This document shows, piece after piece, positions 45,452 to 56,480 of a stretch of DNA of 64,000 bases; the stretch's first letter is position 1, and the number at the start of each line of letters is the position of its first letter. The translations under genes and the position numbers were made by a program. The DNA is taken from NCBI GenBank assembly GCA_021018815.1, contig JAITYX010000007.1, positions 5,643,001-5,707,000 of the forward strand, given 5' to 3'. The notes under the pieces are model-generated. The model saw only the letters and a program-made list of their open reading frames with translations, did not search any database and was not told the DNA's origin. The DNA comes from Talinum fruticosum. Its lineage: Eukaryota > Streptophyta > Magnoliopsida > Caryophyllales > Talinaceae.

Positions 45452-46830
45452 ATGGCTTAGAACAACGGAGAGTTCGATGAAGGAAGATCTTCCAGCAGAC
45501 CACCAAAATTCAAAGGAACTAACTTCGTGCACTTGGAAGAAGCTCATGGAATGTTTCCTATTAGATCACGATGAAGATGTCTAGAACATCATACAAGAAG
45601 GAAGCTACCTTCCCATGAAGACAAGTAGGAACAATACTCGTGCCCAAGATCAAGGCGAGTACACCACCGAGGAAGCAGAGAAGTTCGTAAAGAACTTCAA
45701 GGTAATGAACATTCCGATGTGTGCCATCCGCTCGGAAGAATGCAACCGAGTGTCGACCGTGACACAACCAAAGAAGTGTGGGACACACTTATCAACACTT
45801 ATGAAGGCACTAGCCAAGTCGAGCAATCGAAGATAAGTCAATATCTTTACAAGTATGAGCTGTTCAAGATGGAGCCGAAGAAAACATCACTCGGATGTTC
45901 ATTCGCTTTACTGAGATTACCAACAATCTCAAATCTCTGGGTAAAAAGATTTCCCACGAGGAAATGTGCAGAAAGATACTCGTAAGCCTACCCAAGAGAA
46001 GATGGGGTCCCAAGGTGACAGCTATCGAAGAGGCTCGGAATTTGTCTCTACTAAAGCCAAACGAACTCATTGGGAAGCTTCTCACCCATGAGATTCACTC
46101 GGAAGAAGAGGATGCAGAGGTCATCACCAAAAAGAACATTGCGCTAAAAGCCTCGTAAACCAAATAAGCAGATCCGAGTTCCTCTTACTCGAAGAGGATC
46201 CCATGACACTTATCGCTAGAGGCTTCAAGAAAATGATGAAGCACAAGAGATGGGATAAGAAGCTAAGAGAAGAGTTCTATAAGAAAGACAAGAAGGATAG
46301 AAAAGTTAAACACTCTTCCTCTTCAAAGTTATCTTTGACTAAGAACTCGATCTGTTTTAAATGTGGCAGCAAGGAACACATAGTCAAGGACTGTCCAAGG
46401 AGAAAAAGGGACAGAAAGAAGAATAAGGCTATGATGGCCACATGGAGTGACGAGGACTCGGATGACTCCAAGTGTCTCGATGGCACTTTCCGACTCGAAG
46501 TGGAAACAGAGTCGAACACGGATCAATCGGACAATGAGGAAGTAAATCCTCAAGAGGTAATTGAATACTTTCTCAAATTTTCTAAAGTTGATCTAGCTAA
46601 GTATATTTTCAATTTGGAGGAGAAGTCCAATTCGACTCTTCTCATTTTAAAGAACAACTTGAGTCAATTTCCTCCGAGAGCATTTCTTTAAAAAATGAGT
46701 TGGAAAAACTAAGACTTGCACTCGAGAGAACTCAAGACTAGTGCTCAATCCAATGAGACCGAGTCCGAGTTACTCGAAGAGAAAATGAGCAACTAAAGCA
46801 AAAGCTCAATGAGTCTCAAGATCTTGTTTT
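45452..46830 (+). pseudogene. gag: Copy C gag
   Basis: The start codon at 45452 is followed at once by GCT TAG, so the third codon is a stop where copies B and D encode Arg. The rest follows the family: KLMECFLLDHDEDV-like, EEAEKFVKNFKVMNIPMCAI, KKISHEEMCRKILVSLPKRR with WGPKVTAIEEARNLSLL, RGFKKMMKHKRWDKK, and a CCHC knuckle CFKCGSKEHIVKDC at 46353-46394. An acidic SDEDSDDSK tract and a coiled-coil-like tail follow. It is broken by several frame changes. Confidence 0.82.
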
Positions 46831-47600
46831 AAAGTTTACTCAAGGTCGAAAAACCTTGATATGCTCTTGGGATCTTAATGTGTCTCCTTCGAAAAGAAGG
46901 TCTTGGTTTTAACAAAGAGGAGGAATCCAATTCCTACTCGGAGCTTTTAAAAGGATTCCGTAACCGTAAAGTTCAGGAAGGCCGAGCACGGTCCCATTCA
47001 TAAAAATGAAAGAAGGACTCGAGCCTAGACCAGCTTACAGGAGAAAACCATCTCCATCGGTTTATAAAAGAAAAGCTTTTCAAAAGAAAGAGACATAGAC
47101 TCGGTTCTCTAAACGGAAGACTCGGAATCGGACCAAACCCAAAGTCATTCAAATATGGGTTCCGAAAAATCTTCTTCCTCGAAAAGGACCACAAGTAAAG
47201 GGTCTTACTGGGTTCGTTAGAGAAGGGTTAGTTTGTTTCTGTTTTGCGAGCCACTCGTAAAAGATCAAAAGGGCACTGGTACCTAGATAGTGGATGCTCA
47301 CGCCACATGTCGGAGACTCGGGACTCTTTTCCGAGTTAGAAGAGTACAAAGGAGGAAAAGTCACATTTGGAGATGACAAGCAAAGGCAAGATAATTGAGA
47401 TAGGCAAGATTGGAAAAGGAGGCAATCCGGTCAGCCCTAGCATACCTTGTGAAAGGGTTAAAGTACAACTCGCTTAGCATCCCTCAATCTGTGTGATAAA
47501 GGTCAAGCAGGTAAGATTCACTCGGACCAACTGTTATATTTCCGGTGATGCTACCAAGGAGATCAAGCTTTCAAGTAAGAGATCAGGTAACACTTATATT
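46831..47600 (+). pseudogene. pol: Copy C pol: linker and protease
   Basis: The basic linker is followed by HWYLDSGCSRHMSETR; the active-site DSG lies at 47286-47294 and is intact, unlike in copy B. Frames break before and after, near LFSELEEYKGGKVTFGDD and the VKLSSKRSGNTY-like block near 47565. Confidence 0.8.
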
Positions 47601-48860
47601 ATTCCTCTTTCGACCCGAGTCGAATTTATATTGTTTAAAAGCATCACTTCTTGATGATTCATGGACATGGAATCATAGATTAGGTCATGTTAGCATGCAT
47701 ACTATTAAGAAACTGGCATCTCATGGTTTAGTCGGAGGATTGCCAAATTGTGCTTTTGAGAAGGATAAAATTTGTGAAGCATGCACAAAAGGGAAACAAG
47801 TCATATCATTTTTCAAATCTCCGAAGAAAGGTTCCACATCCAAGGTGCTTGAAATGCTACATATGGATTTATGTGGTGAAATCCTCGTTAAGAGACTTGG
47901 AGGTAAATCATATGTACTTGTTATTGTTGATGATTACTCACGATTTACCTGAGTGTGTTTTCTTAAGCACAATAATGAAGCATTCAAAGAGTTCAACAAC
48001 TCTGCAGGAAAATCCAAGTTGAGTCTCGGACTTAGATCCAAAGAATTCGAACCGACCATGGAAGAGAGTTCAACTGCTCAAAATTTGTAGAGTTTTGTGA
48101 CAAGAATGGCATCTCCCACAACTTCTCAGCACTAAGAACTCCTCAACAAAATGGAGTGGTGGAGAGGAAGAACAGAACTCTTGAAGAAATAGCTAGGACA
48201 ATGATGATTGAACACAATCTACCCTACTATTTACGGGCTGAGGTAGTAAACACAGCAAGCTACACCTTGAACAAATGCCTCATCGGACCCATCCTGAAGA
48301 AAACACCATACTAGCTCTACAAAGGGAAGAAACCCAATATCTCATACTTCAAACCCTTTGGATGTAACTGTTTTGTTCACAACAATGGTAAGGATCACTC
48401 GACCAAGTTTGATGCTCGGTCGGAGGAAGGTATTTTTCCGGGTTATTCATCTCATAGTAAGGCTTATCGTATTTTCAATAAGAGAACTAACAAAGTGGAA
48501 GAAAGCATCCATGTTGTGTTTGATGAGATTGAACAGGAAAAGCCAAGTGAATCATCATTCTCATACCTAAAGCTCAGTAGAGATGATGACCTTGATGAAA
48601 CCGAGCCTATCGAGAATCAAACCCAACCAGCTCGGAATAATATGACTCGGAATGAGGCAACTCAAGAACCCACTCGGAATGCTCGAAGGACAAACCGATG
48701 AACAGGCTCACTCGGAACAAACTTCGAAGATCAACCAATTCAGCCCACAGATCCGGTGAACCGGAGAACAGGTAGATCATTCAAGTATGCTTCTAGTCAT
48801 CCACTAGAAAACATGTTATCCGATATCAACAAGTGGGGTAAGAACTTGTTCCTCTCTTCG
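47601..48860 (+). pseudogene. pol: Copy C pol: integrase
   Basis: WTWNHRLGHVSMHTIKKLAS with GGLPNCAFEKDKICEACTKG gives the zinc region. LHMDLCGEILVKRLGGKSY and VIVDDYSRFT follow, then a TGA at 47950 where the family has Trp. RIRTDHGREFN-like and PQQNGVVERKNRTLEE (48140-48190) supply the second and third acidic residues. ILKKTPY, PNISYFKPFG and KVEESIHVVFDEIEQEK follow. It is broken by frame changes and stops, including one at 48313. Confidence 0.83.
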
Positions 48861-50414
48861 GAATCTATGTGCATTCACTACATTCATTTCATTAACCGAA
48901 CCTAAAAATGCACTAGAGGCCCTAAATGAACCTGAATGGGTAGAGGCCATGCAAGAGGAACTCAATCAATTTGAAAGAAACCAAGTCTAGACTCGACCAA
49001 ACGACCTTCTAACCACCCAGTCATAGGTACTAAATGGGTTTTCAAGAACAAACTGGATGAAGGTGGGTTGGTAGTCGAAACAAAGCTAGACTTATGGCTC
49101 AAGGTTACACTTAGGAAGAAGGGATTGATTGTGGGGAAACCTTTGCACTCGTAGCAGAATTAAAGCCATTAGAATCCTGTTGGCAATTGCATTTAGCATT
49201 AATATCAAGTTATATCAAATGGATGTTAAGTGCACATTTCTTAATGGTTTTATTGAAGAGGAAGTCTATGTTGAGCAACCCCTGGATTTGAAAACTCGGA
49301 TTTTCCAAATCATGTTTTCAAACCGCAAAAAGCTCTTTATGGTCTTAAACAAGCTCCGAGAGCTTGGTTTGAAAGACTGAGCAGTTTCTTGGTTCAAAAT
49401 GATTTTAGAAGAGGTCAGATTGACAAGACTCTCTTTATAAAAACCAAGGGGAAAGACTTCCTTATCGCTCGGATATATGTTGATGACATAACTTTCGGAG
49501 CTACTAATGAAATTTTGTGTCGAGATTTTTCGAGTTAATGAGACAGGAATTTCAAATGAGTATGATGGGAGAACTCAATTTCTTCATTGGTTTACAAATC
49601 AAGTAAGACAAAGATGGAATCTATGTCCATCAATCAAAGTACACCAAAGAGCTGCTGAAAAAGTATAAACTTCAAGATGCGAAGCATGCAGTAACACCTA
49701 TGAGCAATAGCATAAAGCTGGACTCAAACGAAAAGGTAAAGCAATAGATCGAAGCTCTATCGAGGTATGATTGGATCTTTGCTATATCTTACTTCTAGTA
49801 GGTCAAATATAATGTTTAGTGTCTGTCTATGAGCAAGATTCCAAGCTAATCCAAAAGAATCACATCTCACTCGCGGTGAAGAGAATATTCGAGATGTCTT
49901 GCAAGGACTTAGAATTTAGGTCTATGGTACTCCGGAGACTCGGAACTAACTCTCACTAGATACTCGGATGCTAATTACACTGGGTACAAAGTTGATAGAA
50001 AGAGCACCTCAGGAGCTTGCCAATTTTGGGACAATCCTTAATATCTTGGCACTCAAAGAAGCGGAACTCGGTAGCTCTATCAACTGCCGAGGCTGAGTAT
50101 ATTGCGGCTAGAGCATGCTCGTGCTCAAATTTTATGGATAAAGCAACACTTGAGAGATCTTGGACTTTATTTGAAATCAATTCCAATCAAGTGTGATAAT
50201 CGAGTGCAATCGGCATCACAAAAATCCAGTTCAACACTCAAAGATGAAACACATTGAGGTCGGGTCTCATTTCTTAAGAGACCATTATGAGAAAGGTGAT
50301 ATTGAACTTGAATTCATTCCTACCAATCTTCAATTAGCTGATATCTTTACTAAGCCACTTAGTGAAGATCGGTTTTGCTTCATTAGGAATGAGCTTGGTA
50401 TGTTAAATGCATAA
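48861..50414 (+). pseudogene. pol: Copy C pol: reverse transcriptase and RNase H
   Basis: [21 protein letters not shown] (49210 on) carries the first Asp; YVDDITFGATNE has YVDD at 49476-49487; QMSMMGELNFFIGLQIK follows. RNase H: YSDANYTGYKVDRKSTSG with Asn for the second Asp of the DAD block, STAEAEYIAARACS, and a frameshifted CDN block near 50188. It ends LADIFTKPLSEDRFCF then LGMLNA, stop 50412-50414. Confidence 0.83.
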
Positions 50415-50869
50415 TTATGTGTTTTCTATGTGAAAATTATTGCATGATTATGTGATATGTGCTTACTATTCTTTAATAACCATTAGTTTAGTTGATCCAG
50501 TGATACTGAGCTGATAGTTATTATTTATTTCCAGTTTCGAGTCACTCAGAAACTTAGCTGAGTCAAACTCGGACTTTGAGAAAAATGGACATCAAACTTC
50601 GAAATCATCTCTAGACAAGTGGAGAATTTCGAATTTATTTTCAAAATCTTTCTTTTTGTCTATCTCTCTCTCGCCGTGTTCGGACAACTTGCCGTTGGGA
50701 GACAACCGCTAGAATTCTAACTGTTGAAGAAGAGAACCGTCACACCGGTCCGAGGTGACTCGCTGAAAGAGCCGAGTCGAACGGATATCGAAGGACGATT
50801 ATTTTCTTATAAATAGCGCCTATTCTCCTTCATTTCGTTACTTTACTCTTCCCTTACTCTCGCTAAGCT
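50415..50869 (+). promoter_or_regulatory. Copy C pol-ORF3 spacer, truncated
   Basis: Retains the palindrome at 50533-50554 with one extra base (AGTTTCGAGT then CACTCAGAAACT), AACGG-type motifs near 50690-50720 (degraded) and a TATA box CTTATAAATAG at about 50807-50817. It is cut at 50870 before ORF3. Confidence 0.5.
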
Positions 50870-53022
50870 TGTCGTACAGACAACAAATTAAACCACTACT
50901 TAAACTTATAATAAACAATATAACAAGGGCAAGTAGGGATCGAATCCACGAGGAAAGATATAATAACATGCAAGTTTTAATCTAATTAAATTTACTACTC
51001 TTAAAAACAAAATAGAAAATATAAATTAAAATCAATAACTAAAATTCATAGAAAATTATCTAACAACTAAATAAATAATTTATACAGAATAATAAAACTA
51101 CAATAACCCAGAAATATTTTTGTATATTTTTTAGAATAATTAAAACAGAAAACTAAAGCAGAAAATAAACAAATTCTAAAACAGAAAATTAAATAAGTAA
51201 AATTCTGCACTAAAATAATTACGAAAATAAATACTAAAATTACCCAGAATAGTAATACTAATTTTCTAAACCTAACCAGACCCTAAAAATATAAAAATAA
51301 AATTTAAAATCTAATTTACGAATTTATTTTATTAAAAACCTGCAGTAATTAAATTCAAGAATTAAATCTGAAAAAATATCAAATTAATTCCAAAAATTCT
51401 AAAATTTAATCACAGCAAACTGGGACTCTATCTAAACCCTAAAAGAAAATAAAACACGAAAAATAATAAAAGTAACTATTTTTAAACTAATTTCTAACAA
51501 ACTGACTCAAAAATAATAAAAACTAACAGAAAATTAAATCTGAAAATTAAAATATATAATGACTCAAAGTTAAATTAAAATAAAATTACTAAAACTAACC
51601 TAAAATACTGATCTTTAGGGGGTTTAATGAAATTGATAATAAAAGACTATAACTTTATGAATAAAAATTAATAAACTCAAGAAAATAACTAAAATGCAAG
51701 CAAGTAATTATCAAAGATATCAAATTTATAAAAACACTTAGTATAATCTATATCCACCATGCAAATTATTATTTATCATTAACACACAAATTGATCTACC
51801 CATGAGCTAAACTGTAGAAGACAACCACTAGCGGATCTTCCCCGTTTTTCCTTAGTTATTAGTTTACTTAGGCCTAGCCCTAATATAAACCCTACTAATA
51901 TTGATAACCCTAGAGCTAGCACTAGAATTTAATCAAATTAGAGCATTAAGTATTAGAAAAACATCATCTAGCACCTAATAACCAATCTACTAGCAAATTG
52001 ATTTAAGAAGGATCTATGATAATTTCCTAATTAAAAGAGATGGGTATGAGCCATCCATGATTAACTAGGGTGATACTTATGTCTAAAAGATCAAGCAATT
52101 ACGTACTTAAACCCTCTAAACTATCACATGAATTTATATAAAACTAAATAGCGTGCACTCTAATTAATTAGATATAAATTCATAAACATTAAACACAAAT
52201 TATCATAGAATCATGGATCAAATCAATAAGACAATAAAAATCAAAACTTTGTTTCAAAATAAATAATTTAACATGGCTTCAATGAGATTATACTAAGTAT
52301 AAGAAAAACTACTCACACATCATGTAATTTAAAACATGTAAACTAAATAAAACTAGCATCTTTAGTATTAATCTATCAATAAAAACTCAATCTTTTCTAA
52401 TAAAAATTACAAAACTAAATTATATTACCGATATTAGTTTCTTTGACCGGGAAGATGAAGAAGATGATGATGGATGGTGGCTGGTCGGGCAGCGGACAGC
52501 AGTGGCAGCAAGAAGGCGGCAGCGGCAGCAGCTGGGTTCGAGCGGCAGTGCGGCGGCTGGCTGGTGGTACAGCGGCGGCAGCAGCCAGGTGTAGGCGGCA
52601 GCACTGGTGGTGGCTGGGCAGCAGGTGGACGTGGACAGCAAGCAGCAGTGGTGATTGTGTGTGGCTGGCTTCCTTGGTCTCTCTCCATGATGATAATAAG
52701 TAGTATATATAGGGTGAAAGAGTTAGGGTTTATTTCTCTTTCTTCTCTTCTAAGTTTCCCTTTTCTATTCCACTTAGGATTTCCTAAAATATAATATCCT
52801 AAAATAAATATTTTATTACATATTATATTTATGGACCGACTTCATATATTTTCTTGGATGCTTGTCGGTAGCTAAAAATTCACTTTTAACGACTTTTCTT
52901 CTCTTCCCCACTTTATTCGATAATTACCTATAAATAGACAAAATAGAATAAATTAGATAAAATAAACTATATAATATAAACTCAATAACTACTAAAAATA
53001 CGTATAAAATACGACTTAATAA
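50870..53022 (-). repeat. LTR of a probable Ty3/gypsy element, minus strand
   Basis: AT-rich 2.15-kb block that interrupts copy C. The left end opens TGTCGTACAGACAAC; near 50938-50960 it has AGGGATCGAATCCACGAGGAA, a stretch widely seen inside plant gypsy LTRs. On the minus strand a TATA box (CCTATATATACTA) lies at 52702-52714. The right border is placed at CGACTTAATAAA, just before TCCCCCACACTTAGACTTTG, whose complement AAGTGTGGGGGA is a typical polypurine tract of such elements. The right LTR end has lost the canonical dinucleotide. No coding domain is present, so the lineage is inferred from these signals alone. Confidence 0.5.
52434..52690 (-). other. GC-rich island inside the probable gypsy LTR
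   Basis: About 250 bp of GGC/AGC/GTG-rich sequence in otherwise AT-rich DNA. Open frames on both strands give low-complexity Ala, Pro, Gly or Cys proteins and are not believable genes. It sits just downstream of the minus-strand TATA box, so it is probably the start of the transcribed R/U5 part. Confidence 0.5.
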
Positions 53023-53473
53023 ATCCCCCACACTTAGACTTTGGACGTCCTCGTGCAAAGAAATCTAAGACTCGATCTAATAATACGCTTTCTTATAAAG
53101 ATATACATAAAACATAAAATATATACTAAGTTTGCCTTGCTTTCAAAAATACTTTGATGAAATTTTTGTCTTTACCAAGCAAGTGAAGAACTAAACATTT
53201 CATTGCCATCGGAGAGTTTATTCATCAGCCTCACAATATCTCTTTTAATTAAGCAACAATCAAAAATTTATCCATCTTTTTCAAACATGTACATTCTGGT
53301 CAAGAGGTCTAAAACTTTTTAGGATGGGAAAAATTAAGGTGTAGTATGGTTATGAAGACACTGAATCAGCGAGATAACTCACTAAAAATCGATAATAAAC
53401 TTGTTTTGCAAACTACTCTTTTTTTCTTTTTTTTTTCTTTTTTTTTAAATATTTTTTTAAATATATATATAAC
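53023..53473 (-). other. Polypurine tract and 3' internal remnant of the gypsy element
   Basis: TCCCCCACACTT at 53024-53035 is, on the minus strand, AAGTGTGGGGGA, followed on the + strand by GACGTCCTCGTGCAAAG. This is the usual 3' end of plant Ty3/gypsy internal regions. The remainder to copy D is AT-rich and non-coding, with long T-runs at 53407-53459. Copy D has inserted here, so the rest of this element may continue beyond the window. Confidence 0.45.
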
Positions 53474-53478
53474 TCCAT

Positions 53479-55008
53479 TGAAGACTCGAGACACTTGCTC
53501 TATATCTTTCTGAGTCATGCAAAAGGAATCGGGTATAACGATATCATTCATATAGAGTTTTGATTCCAAGGCATTCTCTCGTGTCTTAGAAACTTACTTG
53601 AATTAAATAGTATCCTTCCTATGCGATTCGACCTTCACATATCTCTTTAATCGCTTCTCGCTTAGCGACTCGAAAACTTGTTCTTTATTCCGAGTCCTTT
53701 CTCACTCGGAATCCGACTTGTGTTTATTTACTCTACTTGTTTGCATAGTCGGCATTCATAGCTCATTTCATGCTTAGTCTATATAAAGTCCTTTTTCACT
53801 ATGATACTTGCTATAGAACGTGTTTCTTCACTTAAGACTAAGTCATATGGAATTCCGAGTATCATGGATTTTAGACTCGTAAAATTCCATTTCTTTTCCG
53901 ACTCGGATAATCAATTGCGTAATTAACATGATTATTTTATTATCTCGTGTCTAACCTTGGACCAAAGTATTTTATACTTTGAGAACCAAAGTTGTTTTAC
54001 TTTTGTAGGTTATTCAATCGAGGATATCTTTTCAAACTACAAAAGTAGCCGGCTTCGTAACGTCAAATCACCAGCAGATATGGCTTTTCACCTTCCCTAC
54101 TTTAGTCTCGTAAGATTGTGTCGAAGTCGTCCGCTTCCATATCCGGAAAACTGGAACGTCAAGCTTAACGGTGGTTTTCACCACATTTTTCAAGACACAA
54201 CCGATGGTTTTGGGACTTCCAAGAGAGTTAAACCGTTGTCCAACGTCCATATTTCAACGGATACTTTCCGAGTGACTCGAAAGCTTTTCACAACGGTCAC
54301 GTAAGACTCTCGGTCAGCAGATGAAGATAACGGCTACTCGCCTGGTCTTCTATAAAAGAAGCCACTTCACAAGACTTGAAGGTTGCCGAACATATTGTCT
54401 ATACACTTACTTGATCAAAGTTATTGTATTTACTCTCAATCTTCAACTTACAACTCCCACTCGTAATTCATTACTTTCGAGTTGTAAGGTCTTGTACTTA
54501 GTTACAAACTCCTCTTACATTCTTTGTAAGGTCCCTTGACTAAGCTGTAAGGGTTAACTCGGCTTAGTTGTCCCTAGCTGTAAGGGTTATCTCAGCTAGG
54601 AAGTACTAGATCGGATAAGGGAACTTCGAGTCTAGGAAAACTTGTATAGAGTTGTCTAAGGGAGCAACTCGGGTTCGACCAAGTTCACGGTATTTTGTGG
54701 ACTCAAAATAGTGGATTTGACTTCGTGTCCTGGATTGACACGGGCCGTGGTTTTCTCGCCCCGGGAGGGTTTCCACGTAAAATCTCTCGTGTTCTCTTTC
54801 CGAGTTCATTCTAGGCTCGCATGCAGCCTTAGTGCTCTTGCTTCTTCCGATTCACCGATTTCGAGTCCAACCTTTTCGACTCGTCTTTAGACTCGGAATC
54901 CGTCCTTGCATCTTTTCTTCACAAAAGTGCGGTTCTTTCTAAAAGAATTTTCTATCACCCTATTCACCCCCTCTAGGGTGACTCGGACTCTCCCCGAGCA
55001 AACCTTCA
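53479..55008 (+). repeat. Copy D 5' LTR
   Basis: 1530 bp, TG..CA. Landmarks: hairpin CAAAGTAT-TTT-ATACTTTG at 53963-53981; inverted pair ACTTTTGTAG (53999-54008) and CTACAAAAGT (54037-54046); AACGG/CCGTT motifs at 54232, 54256, 54292 and 54329; palindrome at 54264-54283; TATA box CTATAAAAG at 54350-54358. Confidence 0.92.
54225..54360 (+). promoter_or_regulatory. Copy D LTR promoter
   Basis: Four AACGG or CCGTT cores (54232, 54256, 54292, 54329), a CTTTCCGAGT/ACTCGAAAG palindrome at 54264-54283, and CTATAAAAG at 54350-54358. AACGG is the core of plant MYB sites, including the mitosis-specific activator element. The arrangement is conserved in copies A and B. Transcription of the genomic RNA would start roughly 30 bp after the TATA. 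Confidence 0.6.
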
Positions 55009-55011
55009 ATT

Positions 55012-55023
55012 GGTATCGAGCCT
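55012..55023 (+). promoter_or_regulatory. Copy D primer-binding site
   Basis: TGGTATCGAGCC, separated by three bases from the LTR end. It is the initiator tRNA-Met complement less one A. Confidence 0.75.
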
Positions 55024-55067
55024 AGCCTTTCGTAAAGGATCTAACAGTCCAAAGGTTTAAAGATCGG

Positions 55068-56480
55068 ATGGCTCGTAACACCGGAGAGTTCGACGAAGGT
55101 AGATCTTCCAACAGGCCACCAAAATTCAAAGGTTCAAATTTCGGTCACTGGAAGAAGCCGATGGAATGTTTCCTTATGGATCACGACGAAGAAGTATGGG
55201 AAATCATACAACAAGGAAACTACATCCCAACGAAGACAGATGAATTCGTAATCCTTCCAAAGACAAAGGCCGAGTTCACGCCAGCGAGGCAGAGAAGTTT
55301 AGAAAGAACTTCAAAGCCATGAACATCCTCATGTGCGCCATAAGCTCGAAGAATATAATCGAGTCTCTGCCTCGTGACTCTGCTAAAGAGGTGTGGAACA
55401 CTCGGTCAACACCTACGAAGGTACAAGTCAGGTGAGACAAGCGAAGATCAGCCAAGTATCTTCACAAATATGAGCTTTTCAAAATGGAGCCGAAGAGAAC
55501 ATTACTCGGATGTTCATACGCTTCACCGAGATCACCAACAATCTCAAATCTCTGGGAAAGAAAATCTCCCATGAAGAAATGTGCCGGAAAATTCTCGTAA
55601 GCCTACCCAAGAAACGATGGGGTCCTAAGGTAACCGCCATAGAAGAGGCTCAAAACCTCTCACTCTCGAAGCCGACGAGCTCATCGGAAAGCTTCGACTC
55701 ATGAGATACATTTGGAAGAAGAAGATGCCGAGGGTACTTCCAAAAGGAACATCGCGCTTAAAGCCTCGTAATCCAAAGAAGCAAGTCCAAGCTCCTCCGA
55801 CTCGTAAGGTGATCCCATGGCACTCATTGCAAGAGGCTTCAAGAGAATGATGAAGCACAAAAGATGGGATAAAAGACCAAAAGAAGAATTCTACAAAAAG
55901 GACAAGAGAGACAGAAAAGGTAAGTTTTCTTCACCTTCAAAGTTATCTTTGTCTAAGAATTCCGGGTGTTTTGAATGTGGCAAAGAAAGACCACATAGTC
56001 AAGGACTCGTCCAAAACGAAGACGGGACAGGAAGAAGAAAAAGGCCATGATGGCAACGTGGAGTGATGAGGACTCATCTCGAAGACGATGAGGATTCGGA
56101 TGACTCAAAGTGTCTAATGGCAATCACCGACTCGTAAGCCGAAAAGAGTCGACTCGCATACGTACTCGGATAATGAGGAAACCGATCCTCAAGAGGTAAT
56201 AAACTACTTCCTCAAATTCTCCAAAGTTGATTTAGCTAAATACATCTTTACTTTGGAAGAAAAGTCCAATTCCGATTCTTCTCATTTCACGGAGCAACTT
56301 GAGTCAATCACTTCGAGAGCACTTCTTTGAAAAATGAATTGGAAAACCGAGACTCACACTCGGAGAACTCAAGACAAGTGCTCAAACTAATGAGACCGAG
56401 TCCGAGTTACTCGTAAAAGAAAATGAGCAACTAAAACGTAAGCTCACCGAGTCTCAAGACTCTGGTTTTAAAATTTACTC
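55068..56480 (+). pseudogene. gag: Copy D gag
   Basis: MARNTGEFDEGRSSNRPPKF opens at 55068 and runs 84 codons through WKKPMECFLMDHDEEVWEII to a frame break. KKISHEEMCRKILVSLPKKR with WGPKVTAIEEA lies at 55552-55650, RGFKRMMKHKRWDKRPKEEF near 55830, and the zinc knuckle at about 55966-56010 is shifted after CFECGK. A stop at 55804-55806 arises from TCGTAA where copy B has TCGGAA. An acidic tract and a coiled-coil tail follow. It is homologous to copy A gag. Confidence 0.82.

Larger units (their letters stand above)
44650..50869 (+). mobile_element. Copia copy C: old Sirevirus-like element, truncated
   Basis: It has the last 740 bp of a 5' LTR, primer-site remnant, gag, protease, integrase, RT-RNase H and the first 455 bp of the pol-ORF3 spacer. 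It is then interrupted at 50870 by another LTR. Its ORF3 and 3' LTR are not in the window and may lie beyond the nested insertions. By eye it is closest to copy B. Many CTCGG sites read CTTAG or CTAAG, the pattern of methyl-cytosine decay. Confidence 0.85.

Noticed and set aside
52434..52794. Gly/Ala/Ser- and Pro/Cys-rich frames on both strands
   Set aside because: Low-complexity by-products of the GC-rich island; overlapping open frames on both strands argue against coding.
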